Origin: Lachnospiraceae bacterium
Lineage (GTDB): Bacteria > Bacillota > Clostridia > Lachnospirales > Lachnospiraceae
Length of the DNA: 64,000 bases
Reading direction: 5' to 3'
NCBI GenBank assembly: GCA_017938315.1
Contig: JAGBBV010000021.1
Span: forward strand, 1 to 64,000
Position 1 is the stretch's first letter; each line of letters opens with the position of its first letter. The notes under the pieces were generated by a model that made no database searches, was not told where the DNA came from, and worked only from the letters and a program-made list of their open reading frames with translations. Made by a program: the position numbers and the translations under genes. Of this stretch, positions 1 to 7,200 are shown piece after piece.

Positions 1-165
1 CAGCTTATAAAATGTTTCCTGCGTCAAATCTTCGGCTTTTTCCACGCTAGAGCAATGCCATCTACAATAACGTAGTATAGATGCATAGTAGCGTGTAATC
101 AGTTCTTCTGCCGCCTGTTCATCGCCACACTTAATCTGCTCTACTAATTTATCATCACTTAACAC
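1..165 (-). CDS. RNA polymerase sigma-70 family factor, N-terminal part (runs off window)
   Basis: Translating the minus strand from a GTG at 163-165 gives 55 codons open to the window edge. The start VLSDDKLVEQIKCGDEQAAE and the segment EKAEDLTQETFYKL match sigma-70 region 2 of ECF-like factors, which binds core polymerase and the -10 element. A GGAGG ribosome-binding site lies 7-8 bases upstream (about 172-178), which supports the GTG start. Tn916-like elements carry a similar small sigma factor, so it probably belongs to the same mobile element as the integrase to its right. The C-terminal region 4 is outside the window, so completeness cannot be judged. Confidence 0.75.
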   Translation of the reverse strand, partial: MLSDDKLVEQIKCGDEQAAEELITRYYASILRYCRWHCSSVEKAEDLTQETFYKL

Positions 166-326
166 GCCAAAGCCTCCTTCCTTGTGATTCTCTATATATA
201 ATAACGGGACATGATGCTAAAATGATTAAAGGATTCCTTAATTTTTATATCAAATTTTCTTCTGTTAAATATTCAGTAATCATCTGCTAGATACGAACGA
301 GAGCCATTACATATCTCCAATTAAGG

Positions 327-857
327 TTATGCTCCCAACCCCCACCTTAATTTACATGTCAACTTACTTTTTAAGTTGACTTTTCCAATCTGATATATTA
401 TTCTGTACATCTCCTCTTTTTCATCAAAGCTCTGAATAAATATATCGTACTCACTCTTAGTAATTACTTTATTAGTATTAGATTGTGGTTGATTTTCCGC
501 CAACAGTTTTTCCGTTATCGGATTATCCGTTTCCCGAAAATCAGTTATCAGTACTTCCATTTGTGGCTCCTCGAAAATCTCCCACTCATATCCACAAAAC
601 TTTCCATCTTTGGATTTCACCTGTCGTCTGACCAGATACCCTTGTTCTTCTAGGCTGGCGAGTCCAGCACTGATAGAATGTTTACCATCTTTTTTCAAAA
701 TCTCTGCCAGTCCCATTACAGAGAATCTCCAGTTGTCCGGTAGTGATAGAAGTGTTGTAAGTAATCCTCTGTCTCTTAGGCTTAATTCTTTGTTCCTAAA
801 GATGCTGTTTGCAACATTGGTATATTGTTGCTGTGTTCTGTTTCGAATTATTGCCAT
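327..857 (-). CDS. Replication-initiator-like winged-helix protein
   Basis: A 176-residue protein whose first 90 residues (MAIIRNRTQQQYTNVANSIF, then LSLRDRGLLTTLLSLPDNW) match the helix-turn-helix N-terminus of plasmid/ICE replication initiators (RepA_N/DnaD-like), which bind DNA at a replication origin. The middle is a linker rich in Q, N, T and K. The C-terminus ends abruptly in a basic stretch and lacks a clear second conserved domain, so the gene may be shortened. It sits downstream of the integrase on the same strand, about 95 bases away, as expected for a mobile-element module. A regulatory rather than replicative HTH role is possible. Confidence 0.6.
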   Translation of the reverse strand: MAIIRNRTQQQYTNVANSIFRNKELSLRDRGLLTTLLSLPDNWRFSVMGLAEILKKDGKHSISAGLASLEEQGYLVRRQVKSKDGKFCGYEWEIFEEPQMEVLITDFRETDNPITEKLLAENQPQSNTNKVITKSEYDIFIQSFDEKEEMYRIIYQIGKVNLKSKLTCKLRWGLGA

Positions 858-951
858 TTATGCCTTCCTTTCGTATGTTATTGTTGATACTCAGAAGAAC
901 CTCTGCTATACTAATGTTGTGAGAACACCGATAACAGAGGTTTTCTTGTAA

Positions 952-2043
952 TCATTGATCCTGACAGTTGCCGCTGTCGGGATTTTCTTTTTGTCTTTGC
1001 CTGTTCAGCATCTCTGCTACCTGCTTTTGCTGACTGGGATAAAGGTGTCCGTATGTATTCAGTGTTATTTTGATATCCCTGTGTCCTAACCTCTCTTTGA
1101 TGATGAGTGGCTGTACGCCTTGATTGATGAGATAGGCTACATGGCTGTGTCTTATATCGTGAACCCTTATCCTTTTTACTCCTGTCCTTTCTGCTTCTCG
1201 TTTTAGTTTGTGTTGTACCGCTTCCGCTACTATGGGGAACAGTCTTTCATCAGCAGGTATCTCGTAGAGTTTATCTACATAGTCCTCTATTTCTTGTTTG
1301 AGGAACTCCGGGACGTCAATCACCCTTACCGACTGTTCCGTTTTGGGAGTTGTGATAATGTCTTTCTTTCCCGTCCTGTAGTAGGTTTTACTGATGCTTA
1401 TCTGATTGTTTTCGAAGTCTATGTCCGACTTAGTAAGAGCAAGCAGTTCTCCCTCTCTGCATCCCGTCCAGAAGAGGATTTCAAATATCACATAGTATTT
1501 GCTTCCTTCTTCAATTCCCGAGATAAATCGGTCATACTCTTCTTTTGTCCAGAAGTCCAACTTATCCGCATCTGATTTTCCCATTTTCTTAACCTTCTTA
1601 CATGGGTTATTTGCCAAATTGTAGATGTTACTGGCGTGTGTGAACAGTGCTGTCAGTTGGTTTTGAACCATTCGCAGATAAGTCTGTGCATATCCTTTTT
1701 CTCGCATTGCATTTTGCCACTGAATGATGTCTGATGGAGTAATTGCATTCATGGGCTTACTTTCGAAGTAAGGAAGTATGTGAGCTTCCATCATATATCT
1801 TTTGTTCTTTATCGACCGCTCCTTCAGCTCCCCTACCTTATCACGGAAGTAGATTTCCACAAATTCTCCCAGTTTCATATCCATGTTGGCGTTGGCAGAT
1901 AGTTTATAGCTGTTTTCCCACTCTTGGGCTTCTTTCTTTGTCTTAAATCCCCTCTTCTTCTTTTTCTTCTTGTTCCCCTGCCAGTCCTCATAATAGAACT
2001 GGCAGTACCAAGTGTTTTGTTTTTCATCCTTATACGCCGGCAT
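952..2043 (-). CDS. int: Tyrosine site-specific recombinase (integrase)
   Basis: A 363-residue phage/ICE-type integrase. Residues 1-45 form an AP2-like arm-binding domain (NTWYCQFYYEDWQGNKKKKKK), residues about 55-155 a SAM-like core-binding domain, and the rest the catalytic domain. Catalytic residues are visible: Arg in FWTGCREGELLAL, His-x-x-Arg in RVHDIRHSHVAYL, His in LGHRDIKITL and the nucleophile Tyr in NTYGHLYP. The enzyme would integrate and excise the element through a covalent 3'-phosphotyrosine. It follows the excisionase-like gene by 14 bases and shares its promoter. Length is normal for the family. No attachment site could be identified by eye. Confidence 0.95.
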   Translation of the reverse strand: MPAYKDEKQNTWYCQFYYEDWQGNKKKKKKRGFKTKKEAQEWENSYKLSANANMDMKLGEFVEIYFRDKVGELKERSIKNKRYMMEAHILPYFESKPMNAITPSDIIQWQNAMREKGYAQTYLRMVQNQLTALFTHASNIYNLANNPCKKVKKMGKSDADKLDFWTKEEYDRFISGIEEGSKYYVIFEILFWTGCREGELLALTKSDIDFENNQISISKTYYRTGKKDIITTPKTEQSVRVIDVPEFLKQEIEDYVDKLYEIPADERLFPIVAEAVQHKLKREAERTGVKRIRVHDIRHSHVAYLINQGVQPLIIKERLGHRDIKITLNTYGHLYPSQQKQVAEMLNRQRQKENPDSGNCQDQ

Positions 2044-2057
2044 TTGCTACCTCCTTT

Positions 2058-2255
2058 CTATGCTGGTTGCATAATGTTCTGATATCCGTAGAACTTCTTT
2101 TCCCAGAAAGCTCTTGGAATTTTGCCCGATACCACGATATAACCGGATGCTTCTAACTCTTCGTTAAGCTTTCGGATCATTTTGTATGCGTGTCCCTTGG
2201 AAACGCCTAACTCGCTGGCTACATCGTTGGCATTCATCATGTAGTTTTTCTTCAT
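2058..2255 (-). CDS. Small HTH protein, excisionase-like
   Basis: A 65-residue protein with an N-terminal helix-turn-helix (NANDVASELGVSKGHAYKMI) followed by a conserved GYIVVSGKIPRAFWEKKFYG tail. This arrangement is typical of small HTH proteins encoded just before integrase genes in Firmicute ICEs. It probably acts as a recombination directionality factor that bends DNA at the element ends, or as a local regulator. The start is fixed by an AAGGAGGG-type site upstream. It is co-transcribed with int from a promoter at 2309-2337. Directionality function is inferred from position. Confidence 0.7.
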   Translation of the reverse strand: MKKNYMMNANDVASELGVSKGHAYKMIRKLNEELEASGYIVVSGKIPRAFWEKKFYGYQNIMQPA

Positions 2256-2296
2256 TCGCTATCCCTCCTTTATATTTCTATTTCAAATAAATATTG

Positions 2297-2369
2297 ATTG
2301 TGCCAATAATATTATCAAACAATATTTATTGTGTCAATATTGCCTTTAAAAATATTTATGTTGTCCATA
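2297..2369. promoter_or_regulatory. Repeated operator between xis-int and the XRE repressor
   Basis: The word ATTGTGCCAATA (2297-2308) recurs as ATTGTGTCAATA (2328-2339), 31 bp apart, and a degenerate third copy TTGTCCATA (2361-2369) follows at 32 bp. The core TTG-N3-CAA is a small inverted repeat. Copies 1 and 2 flank the xis-int promoter, and copy 3 overlaps the -35 of the repressor promoter. This is the expected geometry for a cI-like repressor controlling both directions. Binding is inferred. Confidence 0.55.
2309..2337 (-). promoter_or_regulatory. xis-int promoter
   Basis: Read on the minus strand: TTGACA, 17-base spacer, TAATAT. It drives the excisionase-like gene and int. The operator words at 2297-2308 and 2328-2339 overlap it. 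Confidence 0.7.
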
Positions 2370-2389
2370 TTTATCTGATGTGTTATACT
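2361..2389 (+). promoter_or_regulatory. XRE repressor promoter
   Basis: TTGTCC at 2361-2366, 17-base spacer, TATACT at 2384-2389. It is followed by the AAAGGAG site and ATG of the XRE gene. Confidence 0.65.
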
Positions 2390-2424
2390 TTAATAAGCAG
2401 TACATTTGAAAGGAGTTTTTATCT

Positions 2425-3030
2425 ATGAATGCTAAGGAACTAGGTAGTAAAATACGTCTTTTACGTACAAATTTAAATATAAATCAGACTTTATTTGCAG
2501 AAAAAATCGGCATAACCCAATCAACTTTATCCAGTTACGAAAAAGGGAATGCCACACCTTCTATCGAAGTTTTATTAGCAATTGCTACAGAATTTCACGT
2601 GTCTGTCGATTGGCTTTTAGGAATTTCAAAATCAGAAATAAAAATCTCCTCTGTTGCTGATGTAGCAAACTTCATTTTCCAGATGAATGATTTGAATGAA
2701 ATACGATATGAATTAGAAATCAATGACCATTTACCAAATGATCTTGAAACAGAAGAAAATAAGTGGTATTGTGCTATTAAATTCTTTGGAAATTCTGAAG
2801 GTCATTCTTGTAATCAGGAAATCTGTCAGATACTAAGCGGACTCGAAGAAAACCGTAGTAGTTTTGAATCCTATTTTACAAGCAAAGAAATGTTTGATTT
2901 GTGGAAAGAAAAGCAATTGCAATACTATGCTGATGAAACATTAACTGAAAAGCAATATCCGGAGTTGGATACTGCCACACGTATGAAACTCAGAAATGAA
3001 CTTTTGGAAAAACAGTTTTCTTCTAAATAG
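2425..3030 (+). CDS. XRE-family repressor with C-terminal extension
   Basis: A 201-residue protein. Residues 5-65 form a lambda-repressor-like HTH (LGSKIRLLRTNLNINQTLFA, then ITQSTLSSYEKGNATPSIEV) ending in the usual VSVDWLLG. Residues 70-200 are acidic and have no motif I recognise; no Ser-Lys (LexA-type) autocleavage pair is obvious. It is transcribed divergently from xis-int and is the natural repressor of that promoter. The downstream Abi gene follows after 42 bases on the same strand and may be co-transcribed. A short hairpin (GATGC-TTTTT-GCATC) in that gap has only a weak T-run. Confidence 0.85.
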   Translation: MNAKELGSKIRLLRTNLNINQTLFAEKIGITQSTLSSYEKGNATPSIEVLLAIATEFHVSVDWLLGISKSEIKISSVADVANFIFQMNDLNEIRYELEINDHLPNDLETEENKWYCAIKFFGNSEGHSCNQEICQILSGLEENRSSFESYFTSKEMFDLWKEKQLQYYADETLTEKQYPELDTATRMKLRNELLEKQFSSK

Positions 3031-3072
3031 TACTTGATGCTTTTTGCATCTTTATGTTAGCAGAGGTAACAA

Positions 3073-4017
3073 ATGATCAAGAAAAAACTTACTATTTCAG
3101 AACAAATTAAAGACATGGAAAAAAAGGGGATCTCTTTCAATTTTAATGATGAAAAAGAAGTTCGCAATTTTCTTATGCATAATAACTACTATTTCAAACT
3201 GAAATCCTATGGAAAAAATTACGACAAGTATCTTTCAACTCCTAAAAAGGACCAATACATTAATCTTGATTTTGCTTATCTTCAAGAACTTTCCATACTA
3301 GATATGCACTTACGAAAGACCATACTTTCAATGGCATTAGATATAGAACATGCACTTAAAACACAAATTCTTTACGATTTAAGCCAAAACGAAGAGGAAG
3401 ATGGATACAATATTGTTAAACAGTATTTAGATACAGATTATATGCGTGTTAAATCCTTGCATGATAAAATTGGGAAATCTGCCACAAGTGATTTAATTCA
3501 AAAGAAACAAGAAAACAATGACAATTATGCTTTGTGGGAAATAGTTGAAGTAATGTCTTTTGGTGAATTTATAGATTTATATCAACTATATTATTCAACT
3601 TATCCATCTAAAGATAATGATTTCAGCAATTATTTATGGTCTATTAAATTCTTGCGTAATGCAGCTGCGCATAATAACTGTTTATTAAATAGTATAAAAG
3701 CACCCTATCATATTAATATACATAAAACTAAAGACATACAGTTTGAAATATCTAAGATTAATGGTTTATCTTCTAATACCAGAGATAAATGGATGTCCAA
3801 TCCGGTAATCCATGACTTTATTGTTCTAGTATTTGTATTTGTAAAATTAATTAAAAGTCCCGGAATTAAAAAGGTTGGTGTTGATAATTTACATTGGTTG
3901 TTTAATGAACGAATGATTAGGCACAAAGATTATTTTACCAAGAATAGTTCTATTACTGAGAGCTACAAATTTACTTCCAAAGTTGTCAATTATTTCTGCA
4001 ACAAATATCGGAAATAA
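3073..4017 (+). CDS. Abi_2 family abortive-infection protein (AbiD/AbiF-like)
   Basis: A 314-residue protein matching the Abi_2 (AbiD/F) family. It opens with LTISEQIKDMEKKGISF and an NNYYFKLKSYGKNYDKY segment. The motif RNAAAHNN near residue 197 is an R-x4-H signature of HEPN ribonucleases, so the likely activity is RNA cleavage that arrests the cell on phage infection. The ribosome-binding site AGAGGTAACAA precedes the ATG. It lies next to an element repressor and immediately before a predicted ncRNA (about 4056-4200), the arrangement described for abiF RNA. It could act as a toxin neutralised by that RNA. Family membership is fairly sure; mechanism is inferred. Confidence 0.85.
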   Translation: MIKKKLTISEQIKDMEKKGISFNFNDEKEVRNFLMHNNYYFKLKSYGKNYDKYLSTPKKDQYINLDFAYLQELSILDMHLRKTILSMALDIEHALKTQILYDLSQNEEEDGYNIVKQYLDTDYMRVKSLHDKIGKSATSDLIQKKQENNDNYALWEIVEVMSFGEFIDLYQLYYSTYPSKDNDFSNYLWSIKFLRNAAAHNNCLLNSIKAPYHINIHKTKDIQFEISKINGLSSNTRDKWMSNPVIHDFIVLVFVFVKLIKSPGIKKVGVDNLHWLFNERMIRHKDYFTKNSSITESYKFTSKVVNYFCNKYRK

Positions 4018-4020
4018 TGC

Positions 4021-4049
4021 TTGCATTTTTTTTCGAATTTGCATATAAT
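4021..4049 (+). promoter_or_regulatory. Promoter of the ncRNA downstream of the Abi gene
   Basis: TTGCAT (4021-4026), exact 17-base spacer, consensus TATAAT (4044-4049), starting 4 bases after the Abi stop codon. No ORF follows on this strand before the terminator at 4163-4195, so it serves an RNA. Confidence 0.65.
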
Positions 4050-4055
4050 AATTTC

Positions 4056-4200
4056 GATGAACAAAAAAACGAAGGTTTTTTCCGCGGAGACGGTGCCTGC
4101 ATTGTTTCCGTATTTTTTTGACATTTTTCTTCCGTAATTGGAAGCATAGTATAATCATGTGAAGGAAGTCACGGGTGGACTTCCTATTATTTTTTTAATT
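4056..4200 (+). ncRNA. Candidate abiF-type structured RNA
   Basis: From the predicted start near 4056 to the terminator there are about 140 nt without a plausible ORF. Three hairpins are visible: 4085-4091 with 4104-4110 (CGGAGAC/GTTTCCG), 4129-4133 with 4140-4144 (CTTCC/GGAAG), and a terminator stem 4163-4170 with 4178-4185 followed by a T-rich run. Rfam describes an abiF RNA motif downstream of Abi_2 genes in the same orientation, which is exactly this position. I cannot compare it to the covariance model. It may be the antitoxin of the HEPN protein, by analogy with RNA-antitoxin systems. Confidence 0.6.
4163..4200 (+). terminator. Terminator of the abiF-type RNA
   Basis: An 8-bp stem (AGGAAGTC/GACTTCCT) with a 7-base loop, followed by ATTATTTTTTT. 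The T-run touches the 3' end of the convergent nuclease-like gene at 4201. Confidence 0.7.
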
Positions 4201-4734
4201 TTATAATTCGCCAATAATTATATTATTATACGATATTTCTTTTAAATCACTATATTTTATAACTGTACGACGCGTTGGATAATTTGAATTTCCAATCTGT
4301 AATACTTGCTCTATATCAAAATCTAATATCTCATACTTCAAAGTCTCATTTGTAGAAAAGTAAAATTTTACAAATAATATTCTATCCACTTCTCCGATTA
4401 CATAATCTGGTAAAAACATCTGAAATATAGCACTCGTTGTCGCTTGAACACAAATTCTATTTTTTCCATCTGTAGAATTAGGATCCCACAAATCATATCT
4501 TCTACTTATACCATTTGTCACCTTCCACATTCCACATTGCAAACAAACTATACCTTCAATTAGTTCTCCAGGGAGCAATATTCTTCTTCCCTTCAGCAAT
4601 CCAATTTGTTCATTCAATTCCACCCATTTTTTATAAATATCTTTTAGTATTTTTTTATCTTGTTTATCATATGCTACCGCATTTCCAATTATCTCTTTTG
4701 ATGCATTTTTAGTATATATTGTTATTTCATGCAT
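4201..4734 (-). CDS. Bsp6I-like restriction-endonuclease-fold protein
   Basis: A 177-residue protein. The segment LKDIYKKWVELNEQI, the LPGELIEGIVCLQCG segment and the following DLWDPN...RICVQATTS region resemble my recollection of the Bsp6I family of type II endonucleases (PD-(D/E)XK fold). In that family the last motif usually reads like QxK followed by A-T/S; here it is CVQATT, so the catalytic Lys may be missing. No DNA methyltransferase gene is nearby, so a classical restriction-modification role is unlikely. Its ATG lies one base after the stop of the membrane GAF-like gene, with a GGAGGTGG site inside that gene's end, so the two are translationally coupled. Function is unknown; effector or structural partner are both possible. 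Confidence 0.5.
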   Translation of the reverse strand: MHEITIYTKNASKEIIGNAVAYDKQDKKILKDIYKKWVELNEQIGLLKGRRILLPGELIEGIVCLQCGMWKVTNGISRRYDLWDPNSTDGKNRICVQATTSAIFQMFLPDYVIGEVDRILFVKFYFSTNETLKYEILDFDIEQVLQIGNSNYPTRRTVIKYSDLKEISYNNIIIGEL

Positions 4735-4735
4735 G

Positions 4736-5608
4736 CTATTCCACCTCCATATTATTTTGCAACATTACCAGCAAACCAATCGATTGAACATATCTTTCTA
4801 CAAGTGGCATACACTCCGAAAAAACTCCATCCAATGCACCAGCTTCCTGCATAGTGATAATTACAGTTACAACACTCTCATCATCTACAACATATGGTAT
4901 ACCCATTATTGTTGAAAAACTGCGCTCTGGTTTTTCTAAAAAATGTTCACATGCTTTCCTGTTATCAATATCAGAAATATATTTTATCCTTTTCTCTTTA
5001 AAAACATTAGCTACAAATGATCTTTTTCCCCATTCGAGCTCTTTTATGGTACCTTCCGTATGATAATTCGATAAATGAATTGAATACCAATCTTTTTTTC
5101 CCGGAGATTTTTGAAATAATGTAACATTTATATTGCTCCCACTAACACTACAATTATCTGAAATAATGTTTTTCAATTTGTCTATGTAGTGCATTATCAT
5201 ACTGTCTCCAATAGTACTATTTACACGAATTGCTGATGCTACTTTTTTATAGTACTCATCTAATTCTTCATATTTATGTGTCATGTATTGTGTTATTGTT
5301 AATATTCTTTCCTTATTTTCCAAATCAGCTTGTATTTCTTCATACATATTCTTTAGTGTATCTAACTCATTCCTTAAACTATTAATTTTTTCTTTTTGTA
5401 TTTTAAAATAATGAACAACGTTAACAGCAATTGCAATAATGATAATTACAAATGTAATTATCAAAATCATTTCATTCTTATATTTACTTATGATTTCTAT
5501 GCGAAATAAGCTATTAACAAAGTCCACTAACCATTCTAGAATAGTAATTCCTATCCCAGAAAAAGCCACGGACAATATTGTAACCCATGGTATCTTTTTC
5601 TCTTTCAT
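4736..5608 (-). CDS. Membrane-anchored GAF-like sensor protein
   Basis: About 290 residues when started at the internal ATG, which is better spaced from GGAG than the upstream GTG. Two hydrophobic helices (about residues 9-30 and 45-65) are followed by a coiled coil (about 70-125) and a C-terminal domain (about 130-285) with the strand-helix pattern of GAF domains (RSFVANVFKEKRIKYISDID, then GIPYVVDDESVVTVIITMQ). It would sit in the membrane with the sensor domain in the cytoplasm. It has its own promoter (5653-5682) and couples to the nuclease-like gene. I know no named system with this pair. Sensing by a small molecule or protein is inference. Confidence 0.6.
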   Translation of the reverse strand: MKEKKIPWVTILSVAFSGIGITILEWLVDFVNSLFRIEIISKYKNEMILIITFVIIIIAIAVNVVHYFKIQKEKINSLRNELDTLKNMYEEIQADLENKERILTITQYMTHKYEELDEYYKKVASAIRVNSTIGDSMIMHYIDKLKNIISDNCSVSGSNINVTLFQKSPGKKDWYSIHLSNYHTEGTIKELEWGKRSFVANVFKEKRIKYISDIDNRKACEHFLEKPERSFSTIMGIPYVVDDESVVTVIITMQEAGALDGVFSECMPLVERYVQSIGLLVMLQNNMEVE

Positions 5609-5652
5609 ATGTTTTCTCACTCCATTATTTATATATATAACAGCTTTTTACT

Positions 5653-5682
5653 AATATAATACATATATTTTACCATATTCAA
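5653..5682 (-). promoter_or_regulatory. Promoter of the GAF-like/nuclease-like unit
   Basis: On the minus strand TTGAAT, 18-base spacer, TATATT, about 45-75 bases before the gene. Confidence 0.45.
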
Positions 5683-5749
5683 ATTGCTTTGCATACAATA
5701 TTAGAACCGTTATAGAACCATACCATGTTCTTTCAAGAAATTTATATAC

Positions 5750-5784
5750 AAAAAGGCTCCCGAGAAAACTCTCGGAAGCCTTGA
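5750..5784 (-). terminator. tuf terminator
   Basis: Stem of about 12-14 bp (AAGGCTTCCGAGAG with CTCGGGAGCCTT) around an AT-rich loop, followed by T's on the minus strand. It closes the str operon. Confidence 0.85.
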
Positions 5785-5804
5785 ATTTACTGTATTTCTA
5801 CTGA

Positions 5805-6992
5805 TTACTCGATAATTGTAGCAACACGGCCTGAACCTACAGTACGTCCACCTTCACGGATAGCGAATGTAAGACCCTGTTCCATAGCGATAGGATGGAT
5901 CAGTTCGATAGTCATTTCTACGTTATCACCAGGCATGCACATTTCTGTACCTGCAGGAAGGTTACAAACACCTGTAACGTCAGTTGTTCTGAAGTAGAAC
6001 TGAGGTCTGTAGTTGTTGAAGAAAGGAGTATGACGTCCACCTTCATCTTTTGTTAAAACGTAAACCTGAGCTGTAAACTTTGTATGGCACTTTACAGAAC
6101 CGGGTTTGGAAAGAACCTGACCTCTTTCGATTTCTGTTCTCTGAACACCACGAAGAAGTGCACCGATGTTATCACCAGCCTGAGCTTCATCAAGGAGCTT
6201 ACGGAACATTTCGATACCTGTTACAACAGTCTTACGTGTTTCTTCTTTGATACCAACGATTTCAACTTCTTCGTTGATGTGAAGTGTACCACGTTCTACT
6301 CTACCGGTAGCAACTGTACCACGACCTGTGATTGTGAATACGTCTTCTACAGGCATAAGGAAAGGCTTATCTGTAGCTCTTTCAGGATCAGGAATATATT
6401 CGTCAACTGTGCTCATAAGTTCCATAATCTTGTCGCCCCATTCGCCATGAGGATCTTCAAGTGCCTTAAGAGCGGAGCCCTTAACGATAGGACAATCATT
6501 GAATCCGTATTCTTCAAGCTGTTCTGTGATTTCCATTTCTACTAATTCAAGAAGTTCAGGGTCATCAACCATATCACACTTGTTCATGAATACTACGATG
6601 TAAGGTACACCTACCTGACGGGAAAGAAGAATATGTTCCTTTGTCTGAGCCATAACACCGTCAGTAGCAGCTACTACGAGGATAGCGCCGTCCATCTGAG
6701 CAGCACCTGTGATCATGTTCTTAACGTAGTCAGCATGTCCGGGACAGTCTACGTGAGCGTAGTGTCTGTTTTCTGTAGAATATTCTACGTGAGCTGTAGA
6801 GATAGTAATACCTCTTTCTCTTTCTTCGGGAGCTTTGTCGATGTTCTCGAAGTCTGTAGCTTCGTTACCAGCTACTCTTTCAGCAAGAACCTTTGTGATT
6901 GCTGCTGTTAATGTTGTTTTACCATGGTCAACGTGACCGATGGTACCAATATTACAATGGGTTTTGGATCTGTCAAATTTAGCTTTAGCCAT
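5805..6992 (-). CDS. tuf: Elongation factor Tu
   Basis: A 395-residue GTPase that delivers aminoacyl-tRNA to the ribosomal A site. The G1 motif GHVDHGKT, switch [10 protein letters not shown] and G4 NKCD are present, followed by the two beta-barrel domains ending [14 protein letters not shown]. Length is normal. It is the last gene of rpsL-rpsG-fusA-tuf, 177 bases after fusA, and is followed by a strong terminator. An AGGAGGAC site precedes the ATG. The gene marks the right-hand chromosomal side of the mobile-element region. Confidence 0.99.
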   Translation of the reverse strand: MAKAKFDRSKTHCNIGTIGHVDHGKTTLTAAITKVLAERVAGNEATDFENIDKAPEERERGITISTAHVEYSTENRHYAHVDCPGHADYVKNMITGAAQMDGAILVVAATDGVMAQTKEHILLSRQVGVPYIVVFMNKCDMVDDPELLELVEMEITEQLEEYGFNDCPIVKGSALKALEDPHGEWGDKIMELMSTVDEYIPDPERATDKPFLMPVEDVFTITGRGTVATGRVERGTLHINEEVEIVGIKEETRKTVVTGIEMFRKLLDEAQAGDNIGALLRGVQRTEIERGQVLSKPGSVKCHTKFTAQVYVLTKDEGGRHTPFFNNYRPQFYFRTTDVTGVCNLPAGTEMCMPGDNVEMTIELIHPIAMEQGLTFAIREGGRTVGSGRVATIIE

Positions 6993-7090
6993 TTCTAAAG
7001 TCCTCCTTTAAATAATAGATAATTTATACGTTTCTTTTTTAATAATCAACTATCTTTGATTATATTAAAAATCATTGCTCTTTTCAAGCA

Positions 7091-7200
7091 TTATTTTGCC
7101 TTTGCAACAAGAACTATTTTGCTTTTGCTGCAATAACCTTTTCCGCAGGATAAGGTTTCGTAACTTTTACTATTTCGCTTTCGCAGCAATAACCTTTTCC
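7091..7200 (-). repeat. Repeated fusA 3'-end sequences between fusA and tuf
   Basis: The last 31 bases of fusA including the stop (7170-7200) recur at 7114-7144 with 28/31 identity. All three differences are synonymous third-position changes in the tail [13 protein letters not shown]. A shorter third copy ending in AAAGGCAAAATAA lies at about 7091-7108. The second copy is preceded by codons reading V-T-K-P-Y-P-A in its own frame, which differs from fusA. The copies are untranslated as far as can be seen and look like remnants of another EF-G 3' end. Confidence 0.75.

Noticed and set aside
4117..4156. Second promoter inside the ncRNA (TTGACA and TATAAT)
   Set aside because: The spacing is about 26 bases, far too long for a sigma-A promoter; the upstream pair at 4021-4049 is better.
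4201..5608. Classical type II restriction-modification system
   Set aside because: No methyltransferase gene is nearby and the catalytic motif of the nuclease-like protein looks altered.
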